Source: Eriocheir sinensis (lineage: Eukaryota; Arthropoda; Malacostraca; Decapoda; Varunidae). Taken from it: 64,000 nucleotides of DNA. Shown here piece after piece: positions 1-22,697 of this stretch. Location of the stretch: the NCBI RefSeq assembly GCF_024679095.1, contig NC_066544.1, positions 6,871,156 through 6,935,155 on the forward strand. Reading direction: 5' to 3'. Under the pieces are notes generated by a model that saw nothing but the letters and a program-made list of their open reading frames with translations, had not been told where the DNA came from and did not search any database. The stretch's first letter is position 1. Each line of letters opens with the position of its first letter. Made by a program: the position numbers and the translations under genes.

Positions 1-300
1 ACTCTCACTTACCCTTCCAATACCCTTACTCCACACACCATCTCTCCACTCACACCGAAAACCCTCCCTCTTTCTCCACTTACACCCATACCCATCCTCC
101 CTCACTAAGACCCCCTCCAGTACCCTCCCTCCGCCCCTTCCCTCAACCCCTTCCTTCACCCATTCCAATACCTTCCCCCACCCGCATCCTTCCTCCTCCC
201 CTTACTCCACTCACCCCTTTCCTAACCCACACCAATACCTTCCTCTGCCAACACCCTCCCTCCACCTCTTCCTCCACTCACCGCCTCCCTCCGCCCACAG
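1..300 (+). other. partial intron upstream of first visible RhoGAP exon
   Basis: C-rich, degenerate CCCTCCACTCAC-like tandem sequence ending in the acceptor CCGCCCACAG at 300. No coding evidence. Confidence 0.7.
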
Positions 301-10334
<10,034 letters not shown>

Positions 10335-10340
<6 letters not shown>

Positions 10341-10960
10341 AGACAACCCGCTATGTCCTCCTCCTCCTCCTCCTCCTTCTTTTGTTTTTTATCTTACTGT
10401 AGTTTTCCTTTTATTCTGTTTCTGAGACGACTTTGTGTGTTTTGCCCATTCTCCCAGATATAGAGACAATTCACTATGTCCTCCTCCTCCTCTTCCTTCT
10501 TTTGTTCTTGATCTTATTCTGGTTTTCCTTTTATTCTGTTTCTGAGACGACTTTGTGTGTTTTGCTCATTCTCCCAGATATAGAGACAATTCACTATGTC
10601 CTCCTCCTCCTCCTCCTCCTCCTCCTCCTCTTCCTTCTCTTCCTCCTCCTCCTTTTGTTCTTGATCTTACTCTGGTTTTCCTTTTATTCTGTTTCTGAGA
10701 TGACTTTTGTGTGTTTTGCTCATTCTCCCAGATATAGAGACAATTCACTATGTCCTCCTCTTCCCCCTGTTCTTCCTCCTGTTTTCCTTTTTTTTATGTT
10801 TCTGAGACGACTTTCTACTACTTCTACCACTCTTCTTTATTAATTTCTCGTATTTCTGTGCTTCCTCTTCCTCTTTCTCTTCCTACTGAGACGATTTAAC
10901 GTGTCCCTCCTCCTCCTCCTCCTCCTCCTCCTCCTCCTCCTCCTCCTCCTTTTCCTTGTT
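10335..10960 (+). repeat. about 120-150 bp tandem repeat beginning at the RhoGAP stop codon
   Basis: Units start ATAGAGACAA (10336, 10459, 10580, 10733), contain a variable (CTC)n block, then TTTATTCTGTTTCTGAGACG and TTTTGCCCATTCTCCCAG. The first unit overlaps the TAG stop. Further decayed units follow to about 10990. Confidence 0.85.
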
Positions 10961-11407
10961 TTCCTTCTCCTGAGACAGTTCAGCCTACCTCTTCGTCATT
11001 GTCGTCGTCCTGCTCTTCATAACACAGCCTTCTCGAGTGCCTTTTCTTCCTGTTTTTCATCTTCTTCCTCCTCCTCCTTCCGGTGGTGTTGAGGCTACCA
11101 CTTCAAGGTCACAGCCAGGTGTTCAGGTTTTGCTTCAGGTGCTCAGCAGTTTGTGTGGATGCTGGTTTTTTTTTTCATAGTTTTTGTAAAGGGCCAGAGA
11201 ATGTCAGTGACTGTTTTTTTTTTTTTTTGTGTGTGTGTGTGTTGGCAGGATGAGTCGTGGGCAGAAACTTTAATTAATGTCGAAGGAAGCTCTGAACAGA
11301 ATCGTAAAGAACAAAGTGAAATGAAAAAGGAGACAAGGAATAGAATGTCACTCCTGTACAAACCGATGGAGTTTCTCGACACCCTGACTCGTTCCCAGAC
11401 ACTCTTC

Positions 11408-11965
11408 AAGCATTCCTCTCATACTGAAAGGTCCTAAGTTCATTCATTCCCCTCATACTGAAAGGTCCTAAGTTCATTCATTCCCCTCATACTGAGAGGT
11501 CCTAAGTTCATTCATTCCCCTCATACTGAAAGGTCCTAAGTTCATTCATTCCCCTCATACTGAAAGGTCCTAAGTTCATTCATTCCCCTCATACTGAAAG
11601 GTCCTAAGCTCATTCATTCCCCTCATACTGAAAGGTCCTAAACTCATTCATTCCCCTCATACTGAAAGGTCCTAAACTCATTCATTCCCCTCATACTCGA
11701 AAGATCTTAGGGCTGTTCATTCCCTTCATACTTATAAGCTCACTCATTCCCCTCATACTTGCTAGGTCTTAAACTCCCTCATTCCCTTCATACTTCATTC
11801 AGCCCCCTCATACTGAAAGACTCACTCATTCCCCTCATACTGAAAGGCTCACTCATTCCCCTCATACTGAAAGGCTCACTCATTCCCCTCATACTGAAAG
11901 GCTCACTCATTCCCCTCATACTCGAAAGGGCTTTGGCTCACTCATTCCACTCAGACCAGACAGAA
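11408..11965 (+). repeat. 34-bp tandem repeat, grading to 27 bp
   Basis: About eight copies of a unit with CATTCATTCCCCTCATACTG then AAAGGTCCTAAGTT, followed by divergent and 27-bp CACTCATTCCCCTCATACTG units. Probably within the 3' UTR or 3' flank of the RhoGAP gene. Confidence 0.9.
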
Positions 11966-11975
11966 ACAGAGAAAA

Positions 11976-11984
11976 ATCCGTTCT

Positions 11985-12031
<47 letters not shown>

Positions 12032-12409
12032 AGAGCTGCCATGTACTAGTATTCATACGAAGGGTCACATATCTTCCCACCCACCTCTTCATGGAGAAAT
12101 AAATACATAAGTAAATATATACGTGTATGTAACTGTAATATAACGATGGTAGTACTACGTGTATATTTGTGTGTCTGTGTAGTACATGTGTGAAAGTTGT
12201 GTGTATGTGTGTGTGTGCGTGAGCCTTTACTATGGTGGCCGTTATTCTTCCTCCTTGTCCTGTGTTTTATGCTCCATACGAAAGAGTGAAGAAGTTTGTT
12301 GATGTCTTTTTTTTTTTGTGTGTGTGTGTGTATATGTGTGTCATCCTGGTGTGAGTAATGTTAAACACCTTTGTACTAAAAATAAATTGTAAATAATGAA
12401 CTTACTCTG

Positions 12410-12478
<69 letters not shown>

Positions 12479-12592
12479 CGCGCTGTCTTGTTTTTCTGTG
12501 CATTACCTGTATATCCAGACCTTTGTGTGTGAACCGTCATTCAGGTATATTACTATTAGCTGCCGCTATTATTATTATTATTGTTATTATTA

Positions 12593-12653
<61 letters not shown>

Positions 12654-12784
12654 CATTATTATTCATTCATATGTAAAATGATTTTTTTTCCAGTGTGCGT
12701 GTTTTGTTTCCTGTATATAAGACAAAAACTACCTATGAAAATAAATATGAGTAACCAACTGTTATAAATCACTGTCCTCTCTTT

Positions 12785-12830
<46 letters not shown>
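11976..12830 (+). repeat. cluster of (TG)n and (ATT)n microsatellites
   Basis: (TG)n at 11976-12028, 12412-12480 and 12787-12830, and (ATT)n at about 12566-12662. Confidence 0.9.
12098..12745 (+). terminator. candidate polyadenylation signals of the RhoGAP gene
   Basis: AATAAA at 12098, 12381 and 12740. The 12381 signal is followed by GT-rich sequence. Which one is used cannot be decided here. A 3' UTR of about 2 kb is implied if any of these is right. Confidence 0.35.
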
Positions 12831-12834
<4 letters not shown>

Positions 12835-12899
12835 TTTGCTTCAAAATTCACGCCAATGAATGCTGAACACCTGGGAAATGTGATGTCACCAGTTTACTT

Positions 12900-13320
12900 T
12901 CTGATGTTGTTGGGTGAGGACATGCCAGGCGCCACCACCCGCCAGGACCCGTAGAGACCGCGGCGGGGCACTGCAGGCTGTGTCAGGGCTGGCCGGTAAG
13001 TCTCTGCTACAGTCCACAGGGTAGTACTAACGTGGTGCAGCGGTGCCGTGGGCAGTAAAGAGCGGCGGGCGGCGCGGCGTGGGTGCGAAGTTTTCTCCGT
13101 CGTCCCCGAGGCAGCCTGCGCAGTTGTGTTGGCCCTGCGTGTGGCGCCAGCGTGTGTGCCAGACGTGTGACGCTGCCTCATATGTCCCGAAAGTATTTGT
13201 GGTTTACAACTGTCATCACTTACATTGGACGTACTATAAAATATTGATCTTTACCGAGGAAAAATTTACAGAATTGACGCCCACTTAGTGAGAAACACCG
13301 CCGAGGGTTCGCTGCTTCAC
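12900..13320. other. CpG-rich block between convergent genes
   Basis: GC-rich, CpG-containing sequence (for example CGGCGGGCGGCGCGGCGTGG near 13066) with a possible donor GGCCGGTAAGTCT at 12994. It looks exon- or promoter-like, but no reading frame is recognisable and no transcript partner is seen. Confidence 0.25.
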
Positions 13321-13847
13321 CCACTAAATGAAGCCATCCCGTTCTCACACTTCCCATTTTCTCTCATCCGGATAACCATTATAAATATTTCCCTTCACGT
13401 GTCCTATTGATCAAACTTAGGGCCATACTTTCGGAGGGGCAAGAGGGGCTGTAGCTCCCCTCAATGTTTTCTATATAGGACTCAAAATGCTCCTGCGGTT
13501 ATTTAAAAAAAAAAAAAAATCCAAAACTCCACATGCTCGCTTCGCACGCCAGCCTCTCCCCACCCCCATGCCCCTTATATTGATTGGCCTCTGCAGTCTA
13601 CCCCCCCCCGAGAAATCTGTCAAAATTACGGGCCTGCGGTGTATTGATATATACGATTATTTTTCTAAACCTGCCATGGGTAAGTGCTCCGTGGTGCGTT
13701 TTACGAGTGATTTGTTGGTGTGCGTGTGACCAAGATGCTGCGCCGTGTGTGCTTAACGCGTCTTCATGTTACGTCACAGTTTTGGGGAAGTCAAGGGAAT
13801 GTTTTGCAGTTATATTTCCTTCCTTGTTTCACTGTTTCCCTACATGA

Positions 13848-13939
<92 letters not shown>

Positions 13940-14470
13940 TTTGTCTTTACCCCTTATCCTTCTTTCCTTCTCTCTATTCCCTTTTCTTATATGTCCCTTC
14001 TTTCCTTTTCTCCGTCTCCTCTCCTACCTATCCAACCTCCTATTATCTTCCGTATTCTTCTTTCCACCTCCTACATTTCTCTACCTTCTTTTTACTTCAG
14101 TTCTTTCACTTTTCTCCTTTTCCCTTTTTTTCTCAATCCTTTCTCTGTTTTCCCTCTCCTTCCCTCCTCTTCCCTTGAATCCTTCCATCCTTGTTGTTTA
14201 CCTCCATTCCTTCTTCAATCTTCTCTTACCTTCCATCATCTCTCCATTTTTATCTACCTTTCTAACCTTTCCTCCTGCTTTGCCTCCACCCCTCCCTACT
14301 TTCTGCTCTCCCCTTCCAACCTCCTTTCCTGACCTTTCAAACTTCTCACCTCCCTTCTTCCTTCCTCTTCACCTTCTTCCCTCTCCTTTCCCTCCCTCCC
14401 TTCCTATCACACGGGCTCCCAACCGCCCATGAAGTATCCTTATTCTTTTTGATCTGGGAGCCGAGTATAC
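13321..14470. other. intergenic DNA, no gene seen
   Basis: Contains poly-A, (CT)n at 13852-13935, and a pyrimidine-rich tract to 14420. Reading frames over the CT tract are compositional. Confidence 0.6.
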
Positions 14471-14471
14471 C

Positions 14472-14526
<55 letters not shown>

Positions 14527-14529
<3 letters not shown>

Positions 14530-14787
14530 TCACCTCTTGGTCTACTGCGGATCTCTCTCGAGACAGCCAGCCGTTCCCCTACGGAAGATCAGAGCTCAGT
14601 GACCGATCTTTGGGTAGGACTGAGACCACTCACACACAACACACCGCGACAACGAGGTCACAACTCCTCGCCTTACGTCGCGTACCTACTCACTGTTAGG
14701 TGAACAGGGGCTACACGTGAAAGAAGATAAACCCAACTTATCTTCACCCGGCCGGGGAATTACTCTACCCCTGAGCTACCGTGCCGT
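14527..14787 (-). mobile_element. tRNA-derived SINE with deleted internal promoter
   Basis: Reverse-orientation copy of the SINE at 29452. It shares GTGAAGATAAGTTGGGTTTA, GTAGCCCCTGTTCACCTA and TCTCGAGAGAG near its end. In the tRNA part, box A (GGTAGCTCAGGGGTAGAG) is followed directly by TTCCCCGGCCGGG, so about 30 bases with the anticodon arm and the start of box B are missing. It is flanked by (GT)n on both sides. Confidence 0.85.
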
Positions 14788-15256
14788 GTGTGTGTGTGTG
14801 TGTAATTAAAAATATGCATATTCCTCGTTCCAAAACATTGAGAAATGGTTCAAATATAAAATTATTTTTAATTTTCTAGAATCCCTTAAGAAGTATATGT
14901 GGTGGGATTGTTTTTTTTCTCTTTTCTCAAAGTGTTTATTTCTCTAATTTTAGGGTATTTTATCTCATAATTCAGGACATAAGATCTGTGTGCATCAGAT
15001 CTGGAAGACATCTTGCGAACCTGCAGGTCACTTACCTGTAAAAGTGTTCTGTATTATAACGACTGAAAGTGAAAACTAAAATGTGCGAGAACTTTGCCAA
15101 CATTAAAATGCTTCACCACGGGGGGCCACTGCAGCAAGTTTTGTTGTTGTTGTTGTTGTTATTGTTGTTGTTGTTGTCTACAGTATACTTATTGGGGCAC
15201 AAACCTGCGTCATGTATTTGAAATCTTGAGTTCAGTCCTTTGCTTTTGGCCATTAC

Positions 15257-15259
<3 letters not shown>

Positions 15260-15340
<81 letters not shown>
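15260..15340. repeat. (AT)n microsatellite
   Basis: About 80 bases of alternating AT, directly beside the reverse-transcriptase relic that ends near 15362. Confidence 0.95.
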
Positions 15341-15343
<3 letters not shown>

Positions 15344-15361
15344 TGGGACACCACTGTTGAT

Positions 15362-15592
15362 AGGTTAAGGGGAAGAACAGTGACTGTCTAGCACAGCAGA
15401 GATAGAACGGCCGGAAAGGAAACTGGAGATAAAGGAACAGAGAGAAGGATAGAATCCATATGAGGGCAGTTTAGAAAGCAAAGAGTTGTGCCAGACTCTA
15501 TCGAAAGCTTTCGATATGTCTAGCGCAACTGAGAAAGTTTCACCGAAACATCTAAGAGAGGATGACCAAGAGTCAGTTGTCTGCAGCGCTGG
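15362..15592 (-). mobile_element. jockey-type LINE reverse-transcriptase fragment
   Basis: The - strand reads GETFSVALDISKAFDRVWH then NSLLSKLPSYGF and FISSFLSGRSISAV. This is the palm region of a jockey-clade reverse transcriptase, including the catalytic-region LDISKAFDRVWH motif. It is cut at both sides: the (AT)n run lies on one side and KLHDC10 3' UTR sequence on the other. It is therefore an internal fragment inserted into or beside the kelch gene's 3' end. Confidence 0.85.
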
Positions 15593-15845
15593 GCTGCGCA
15601 GAACACCTCGACGCGGGCCGTGGCAAACACCAGGGGCCATTGGACGTAGCAGAGAATGATGGCTGTCGCCCAGCGTCTTCATCTTCGTGAATACGTGGCG
15701 CCTTTCGCACAGCAGGCAGACACAACAGCAACAACCTATCGGCGACACCATAGGGTGTCAGCGGCCTCCGGCGTGCCCACAGCGTCGTCACAGAATTCAC
15801 TCTTCAACTTGTGGCAGTGATACTGAGTGTACGAGTCCGGGAAGG

Positions 15846-16460
15846 TCAAAGGTTGTTTCTCCTCTTGGGCAGCCGTGCCAGTCTCTTCACCATGTTCCGC
15901 GGGACGCCTGCTGCCAGCAGGTCCATGCTGCTGGGAGTCTGGCCAGGGGAGAGGAGGGGCGGGCAGTTGACAGTGAAGGCCCCCCACGCTGCCTCCAGCA
16001 GGGGCGGCGCCTGCAGCTGTGCCCGGAACACCGCTTCGGAGCGCTGGTCGCTGCCCACGCTAGACAGGCCGCCGTACACGTAGAGACACCCGTTCTGCGC
16101 CGCCCGAAGAAAGGGATCGTTAGTTAAGAGACTTGTGCTCCTGTTCCATGACACTCGTCTGCCCCCCTTAGTTACTGGTACCCATCTTTTCCCTGGTTAA
16201 CCAAGGCACATCACATCTACCCCTTCCCCCAAATACAAAGGCGTCACGTGTTAAGGCCCCGACACCCAATGGTGGACGCATTTCCTCGCTAGGGACCCAC
16301 CTTTGTGAGGGCGGCGTCGTGGAAGTAGAGGGGCGTGGGCAGGGTGAGGACGACTCTGGTCCAGGAAAGGGAAAGCAGGTCGAGGCGCCAAACGTCGCTG
16401 AATACCTCCTCGCCGTCGGTGCCGCCCAGTACGAACAGTTCTGCAGACACGGGGACCAGG

Positions 16461-16542
<82 letters not shown>

Positions 16543-16545
16543 ATG

Positions 16546-16599
<54 letters not shown>

Positions 16600-16641
16600 G
16601 TAATTGTAAAAGGTTGATTAAGATTTGGCGTTAGGTGAAAA

Positions 16642-16707
<66 letters not shown>

Positions 16708-18725
16708 CCTGTAATCATTATCTGGTGTCGTGTTGCAGGTGGGCGGGGCACCTCGCTCACCTAGTAGTGCGTTAACTCGAATCGCCATCAGTGTGCATGC
16801 ATTAGGCGAACACACGCGACTGAGAACAGCGACAACTGAAGGAGTGAAAGGTGAACAATGATGTTCTGTGTCCCGGGACTTACGCGTCGATGCGCTCTGT
16901 GGCAATCACCGTTGCTATACTCCTTGGGACTCACTGGTGTTACTCCGTTTCTGTTACTCCGCGATACTCACCGTTGTTAGTCTGCACGGCGGCGTGGCAG
17001 CGGCGGGGGCTGGGGTACGCCTGCACCGCGGGGTCAGGCTTCGTCCACTGCATTTCCCACTTGCCGGAGCCCAGGCTGAGGACGGGCAGCTGCGGCAGGG
17101 AGGAGGAAAGGGATAGGCCGGGGTTAGTGGCAGCGGGGCTCATGGCGTGCCATGATGCCTATCACCAACCTACCGAACTGCCGCAGGTCAGTCATCTGGC
17201 CTGTTGTGTTGTCTCGTGGTTTTTAAATTGGTAAAGAAACAAGATAGTCATCGGGAAGAGATGGTGTGCCAAATGCTTCACTGATGAGCGTGGTTTTGAT
17301 ATCTTTTGATATTTTGTTGTGCATTATACTTGACATTTTAATGTCAGATCTCTGAATTCGTTTCGATACTGAATTAGAGTATCTTTATCAGTATAACGCA
17401 TGAAATTACAAGTTGGTAAATTCTGTTTTCTTATACTTAGTTAGTTTATACCTGGTCAAGAGGAAAGACCGTGAAGGCCGAGGCGCCGCCCACCACCACC
17501 ACCCGACCCGCCGCCACGCCGATCTCGGTGCGGTACCGCCCCAGCGACTCGCCGTCCTGCGGGATAAAGACAAGGCCGTAACAGGCGTCCATAAGGCAAG
17601 GGAAAGGTCACGGGTCAGCCTGGGGAGCTCAGTGCCACGAGTTTAAGCTGTGTACATGCAACGGACAAGTAGCATACTGATAGGTTACAAGGTGACAGAC
17701 AGCCGTTTTTCCTCCTCCTCCTCCTCCTCCTCCTCCTTCTCCTCCCCCTCTTTTTGCGGTGCTCACCTTGCTGGGGGCGTCCTCGTCGGCCAGGCGGGTC
17801 CAGGTGAGGGAGGGCAGGTGCAGCACGTGGGCGTGGAGGGAGAAGTGGAAGCCCGAGGTGCCGCCCACGACGTACAGGTGCTCCCCGGCTCTCCGCACTG
17901 CCTGCCGGACACACCTGACTTTATAAACTGGGCGCAGAATTTCCAAGTGATAAGAAAATTTGACAACTGCCTGGAAAAACAATACAAAAGCTCTAGGTTG
18001 GTATTGTCAGACGCTGCCGCCTCTCTCATCAACTATTTCCGAACGGCGAAAAGGAAATCAGTTGGATTCTAATGACTGTTTTTTCAGGTTCATGGTAGTG
18101 CAGAGGAACGGTCAAACTACCATCAACGCCACAAAACTAGCCAAGGAAATGATACAAACTCTTATGAAATTCTTGTTGAATATGTGAAAATGGGCTCCGA
18201 AATGGTTAGTAATATGGCCCTTAGTGTCTTAGTAAGGAGGAGGAGGAGAGTGTCAGGACGTCTCTCCTCCCGAAATTGACCTCTCTTTTGGCCACTCCTC
18301 TTACCTAACTCTTTTTATAGGAGCAGTGATTTGCGGGCTTTTTTCTCATTATTGTTTTCCTCTTTTTGCCCTTGAGCTGTTTCCTTTAATGTAAAAAAAT
18401 ACCAGAAAATGTGCAAATTCACCGATTACGCAAAGAAAAAAAAAAAAACGTAGCATTCACATTTTCGCCCTTCGTCTTCCTTTCAGTCTCCTCCGTCGGT
18501 GTCCAGTCGGCGTGCGTCATTATCTAATCTACAAGGCAAGACAAACGGACTCAGCTCCTCGTTTAGTCCAGTTTATTTTGCTCAAGGGTTCCGTTTGTTG
18601 TCATGTGTGTGCCAGGCGAAGGCTCCGTGCTCTCCACTTTCCTTGATGAGGCGCCGAAAAGTGTTGTGACTCGCCTCAAGGCAGAGCACATGTGGACCCA
18701 GCGCGCTAATTTTAGATCTGCTGAC

Positions 18726-18794
<69 letters not shown>

Positions 18795-20184
18795 GAAGGA
18801 AGCACGACAAAACTAAAGCAACAATGTCTTCGAAATGGAACGGACGAATACAACCAGAGATTACGTTTTTTGTTTTGTTTTGTTACTTTTTTCGATGACC
18901 ACATATATGCAAGACTACGACACAGCGCGCTTTAATCATGCTAGACACAATTTCTAAAACTCCTTATTTGCTTCCATTTGCCTCCCTGTATCCGCTGCAT
19001 TGTGGATGAAAGAAACCAGAGACAAAACGGGCTACTAAAATTCGAGCAAAACTTACCGAGAAGTCACACCTGTCAGACTCACCTGGCCGTAGAGGGCGGG
19101 GGGCGGGGGACCGGAGGTGGGCAGGGTGCACCAGTCCCCGTTCTGCTTGTCGCACGCCATCACGTCGCTGCTCAGGTGGCTGCCGAAGGGGACGGAGGTG
19201 CCGCCCATCATCAGCAGGTCCTCGCCGCTGCTGGCCAGGCTGTGCGAGATGCTGGCCTCGGGGGTGGTGGCGGGGCACGACAGCCGCTCCCACTGCCCCG
19301 TCGACAGGTTGAGGCGCCACACCTGCCCGGGAGACGATGGGAAGGTGAACTGTGGTGCGGAGAGATGATGGGTCGTATTAAAAGACACATCGCCCCCTAT
19401 AAGAACACATAATTGAAAAGGCTTTCGTAGGAGTTGTGAGCATTTCCAGGGGTAGATTTATGACCCTGGTGGTAGTTTGACTCTTCTTCTGTACCCTGAG
19501 CCTAAAAAAACCCTTATTAGAACCTGATTGATACCCCTTTGACCTTAGTAAATAGGTGATGTGAGAAGCGAAACTGTCTTGTACTACCAGCCGATGAATG
19601 AAGATCGGTATTGTCTCGCGCAAAGGTTATTTAGGTATAGGTCTCGCGTCCATTTTTGTGTGGAACGAGAATCTGGTTTTTGATTCTTTATTTCCCCCGT
19701 AAGCTTGAAACGATGATTTTTTTTTTTTTTTACAGCAAAGGAGACAGCACAAGGGCACAAAAAAAGGAAACAACAATAAAAAAAGCCCGCTACTCTCTGC
19801 TCCTGTAAAGAATCCGAAGAGGTGCCGAAAGAGCAGTCAATTACGTGGTGGTGAGGCCGTGAAGTCAGTGTTGTGATGATGGTGATGAAGGTGTATTGGT
19901 GAGGATGCTGATGTAATTATAGTGATTATTATGATGATGATGGTAAGAAGGAAGAGAAGGAAGGACGGTGCAATTATTGGTGATCCTTGTAACAATAACT
20001 GAAACTAATATTCATCGTCACCATCGTCATCAACATCATCATTATCATCATCATCATCATCGTTCTGTTCTGTTCTGTTCTGTGATGATGATGGTAAGAA
20101 GGGAGAGAAGGAAGGACCGTGCAATTATTGGTGATCCTTGTAACAGTAACGGAAACTAATATTCATCGTCACCATCGTCATCAA

Positions 20185-20218
<34 letters not shown>

Positions 20219-20713
20219 GTTCTGTTCCTCGCACAGGGGGGAGTGAGGAAGAGTGAGCCACGAGAAACAAGACCAGATTAAAAAATAGCGAAAACCGTCG
20301 AGTAAAACATCACATAAGCGTTCCCGTTCACTGCCCCCGTTTATCATTATTTTCATTATTATCATTATCATCATTATTATCGTTATTGTTATGTCTTGTG
20401 CAGCATTTTTCGAGCTGACCAGACGTACCTAATCTCACTCACTCGTCATAGCTGCAACACAAACATTTTTTTAGCTTCTCTGGTTTACCCTCATTCCTCA
20501 GTTTTCCCCGCCAACTCACTACCTCCGTGCCACGATCCCGTCCACGCCTTTCACTCATGCGCCTTGGTGGTCGTCTCTTGGCCCTCACCCACAGCACTGA
20601 TACTTTGCTCTTCCGTCCCGTTTGTCCTTTTCCTTCTCTTTTAAGATGGCTGTGGTTCATAGTTGTAGTATAGTCTTTTCCTCTTCCACTACTACTACTA
20701 CTACTACTACTAC

Positions 20714-20782
<69 letters not shown>

Positions 20783-21030
20783 AAGAAATTATTGCCTCTA
20801 GAACTACTACTACTACCACTACTACTACTATAAGAAATTACTACCCCTAGAACGTTTTCTACTGTTGCTGTTATTAATATTACTACAAAAAAATTAACAT
20901 CCTTTCATCGACTTTTTCGTTTTTTACTACTTTTACTAAAAACTGTCCCTCCATCGACTGTTATTTCTACCTCTTCACTTTTTACTACCACTAATACTAC
21001 AAAAAAAATACTGCCCCCACTAAGACTAAC

Positions 21031-21076
<46 letters not shown>

Positions 21077-21407
21077 CACTACTACTACTACAACTACTTT
21101 TTTATTATTTTTACAAACATATAAAAGATACCTCCACCCATGTTTATTTTCCCGACACATAATCATGGAGGGTTCCATAAATTGGAGGTCATTAGCCCCA
21201 ACTCTGTTCGCTAATGACTGTGGCATCCAACCATATCACTAATACTACTTAGTACTAAATCTATACCTAACACCTTATCCTTTCCTACTACTACTCCTTC
21301 ACTACTCATGTCGCTCCCGACCTACCCTAACGTCACTCTCCACCACTGTGGCCTCATAGTCCATATTGGAAATGGTGGTGACTTTTGGGCCAGAGTGTCT
21401 GGTGCCC

Positions 21408-21451
<44 letters not shown>

Positions 21452-21473
21452 GCTACTACTACTACTACTACTG

Positions 21474-21511
<38 letters not shown>

Positions 21512-21512
21512 G

Positions 21513-21608
<96 letters not shown>

Positions 21609-22536
21609 TAAATAACTGTCCCTACAACAACTACTGCCATTTCTGTCACCACCATCACGAGCATAACCACATGACGTGCATCGCCTCATCACGTGATCAG
21701 GACCATGTAGCCGAGCGTTGGGTCCCCGAGTGGAGGTTACGTAAGATTTTTTATAAACTACGAAAAGGGTCGAAAGTGGAGACAAGACGTGTCGCCGCAA
21801 AGTGTATCCATGTTGCTTCGTTGGGGTCGCCTGTTGTTGATCGGTGAAGGGTGGTGTGGAACAGGAAATAAAAACCTTCCCTTGCCCTTTTGTTACGGTG
21901 AAGAAAGCTGCTCAAGGGCAAAAAGAGAAGTAAATGAAAATGAAGTCCGCTAATCACTGCTCCTTGGAAAGAGAAAATAGAAATGAGTGTCCAAAAGAGA
22001 TGTGATACAAGAAAGACCTTCCCTTGTTTTTTACAGTACAGGAAGGAAGCAGCTGAAGGGTAAAGATGAAAAAAATAGATAAAAAAGCCACGCTAATCAC
22101 TGCTCCTGTAAAGAAAGTAGAGATGAGTGTCCAAAAGAGAGACCAATTTCGGACGGAGAGGTGTCTTGCTTGCTATCTTTCCTTGCTTGTTTGCTCTGAT
22201 CTTTGCAACTTGAACGGCGTCCGTCGGAGAGGCACTGCGAACACAACGTCGCTGCTTATTAATTCAAAAGTACTAGCGGAGAAAAGTGAAAAGTGAAACT
22301 GAAAAAGGTATAAAATTAAAAGAAAAATGGAAGAATAGAGAAAAAACAAAGCTAAACAAATAACAAGGATATTCATTATTTCTGCTCGTTCTCCGATTAT
22401 AATAATATTTTACACTCGTCTACTTCCACAGTCCTCGTTTTTCATCCATTGTCGAATGTTGCAGAGTCGCATACACACACATAGAGCAGCAAATGGGTTA
22501 CTTAGAGTGTAGCGGAGGAAGTAGTGGTAACGTTAC

Positions 22537-22574
<38 letters not shown>

Positions 22575-22661
22575 CAAGAGTAGTAGTAGTAGTAGTAGTA
22601 GCAGTAGTAGTAGTGGTAGAAGTAGTAGTGGTAATAGTAGTAGCAATAGTAGTTGTAGCAA

Positions 22662-22697
<36 letters not shown>

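Noticed and set aside
13720..14432. Ser/Phe/Leu-rich frames
   Set aside because: They arise from a (CT)n run and a pyrimidine tract.
21302..21670. Poly-Ser, poly-Thr, poly-Leu and poly-Val frames
   Set aside because: Translations of the (CTA)n run; the same applies to frames over TC, GA, TG and TCC runs elsewhere.
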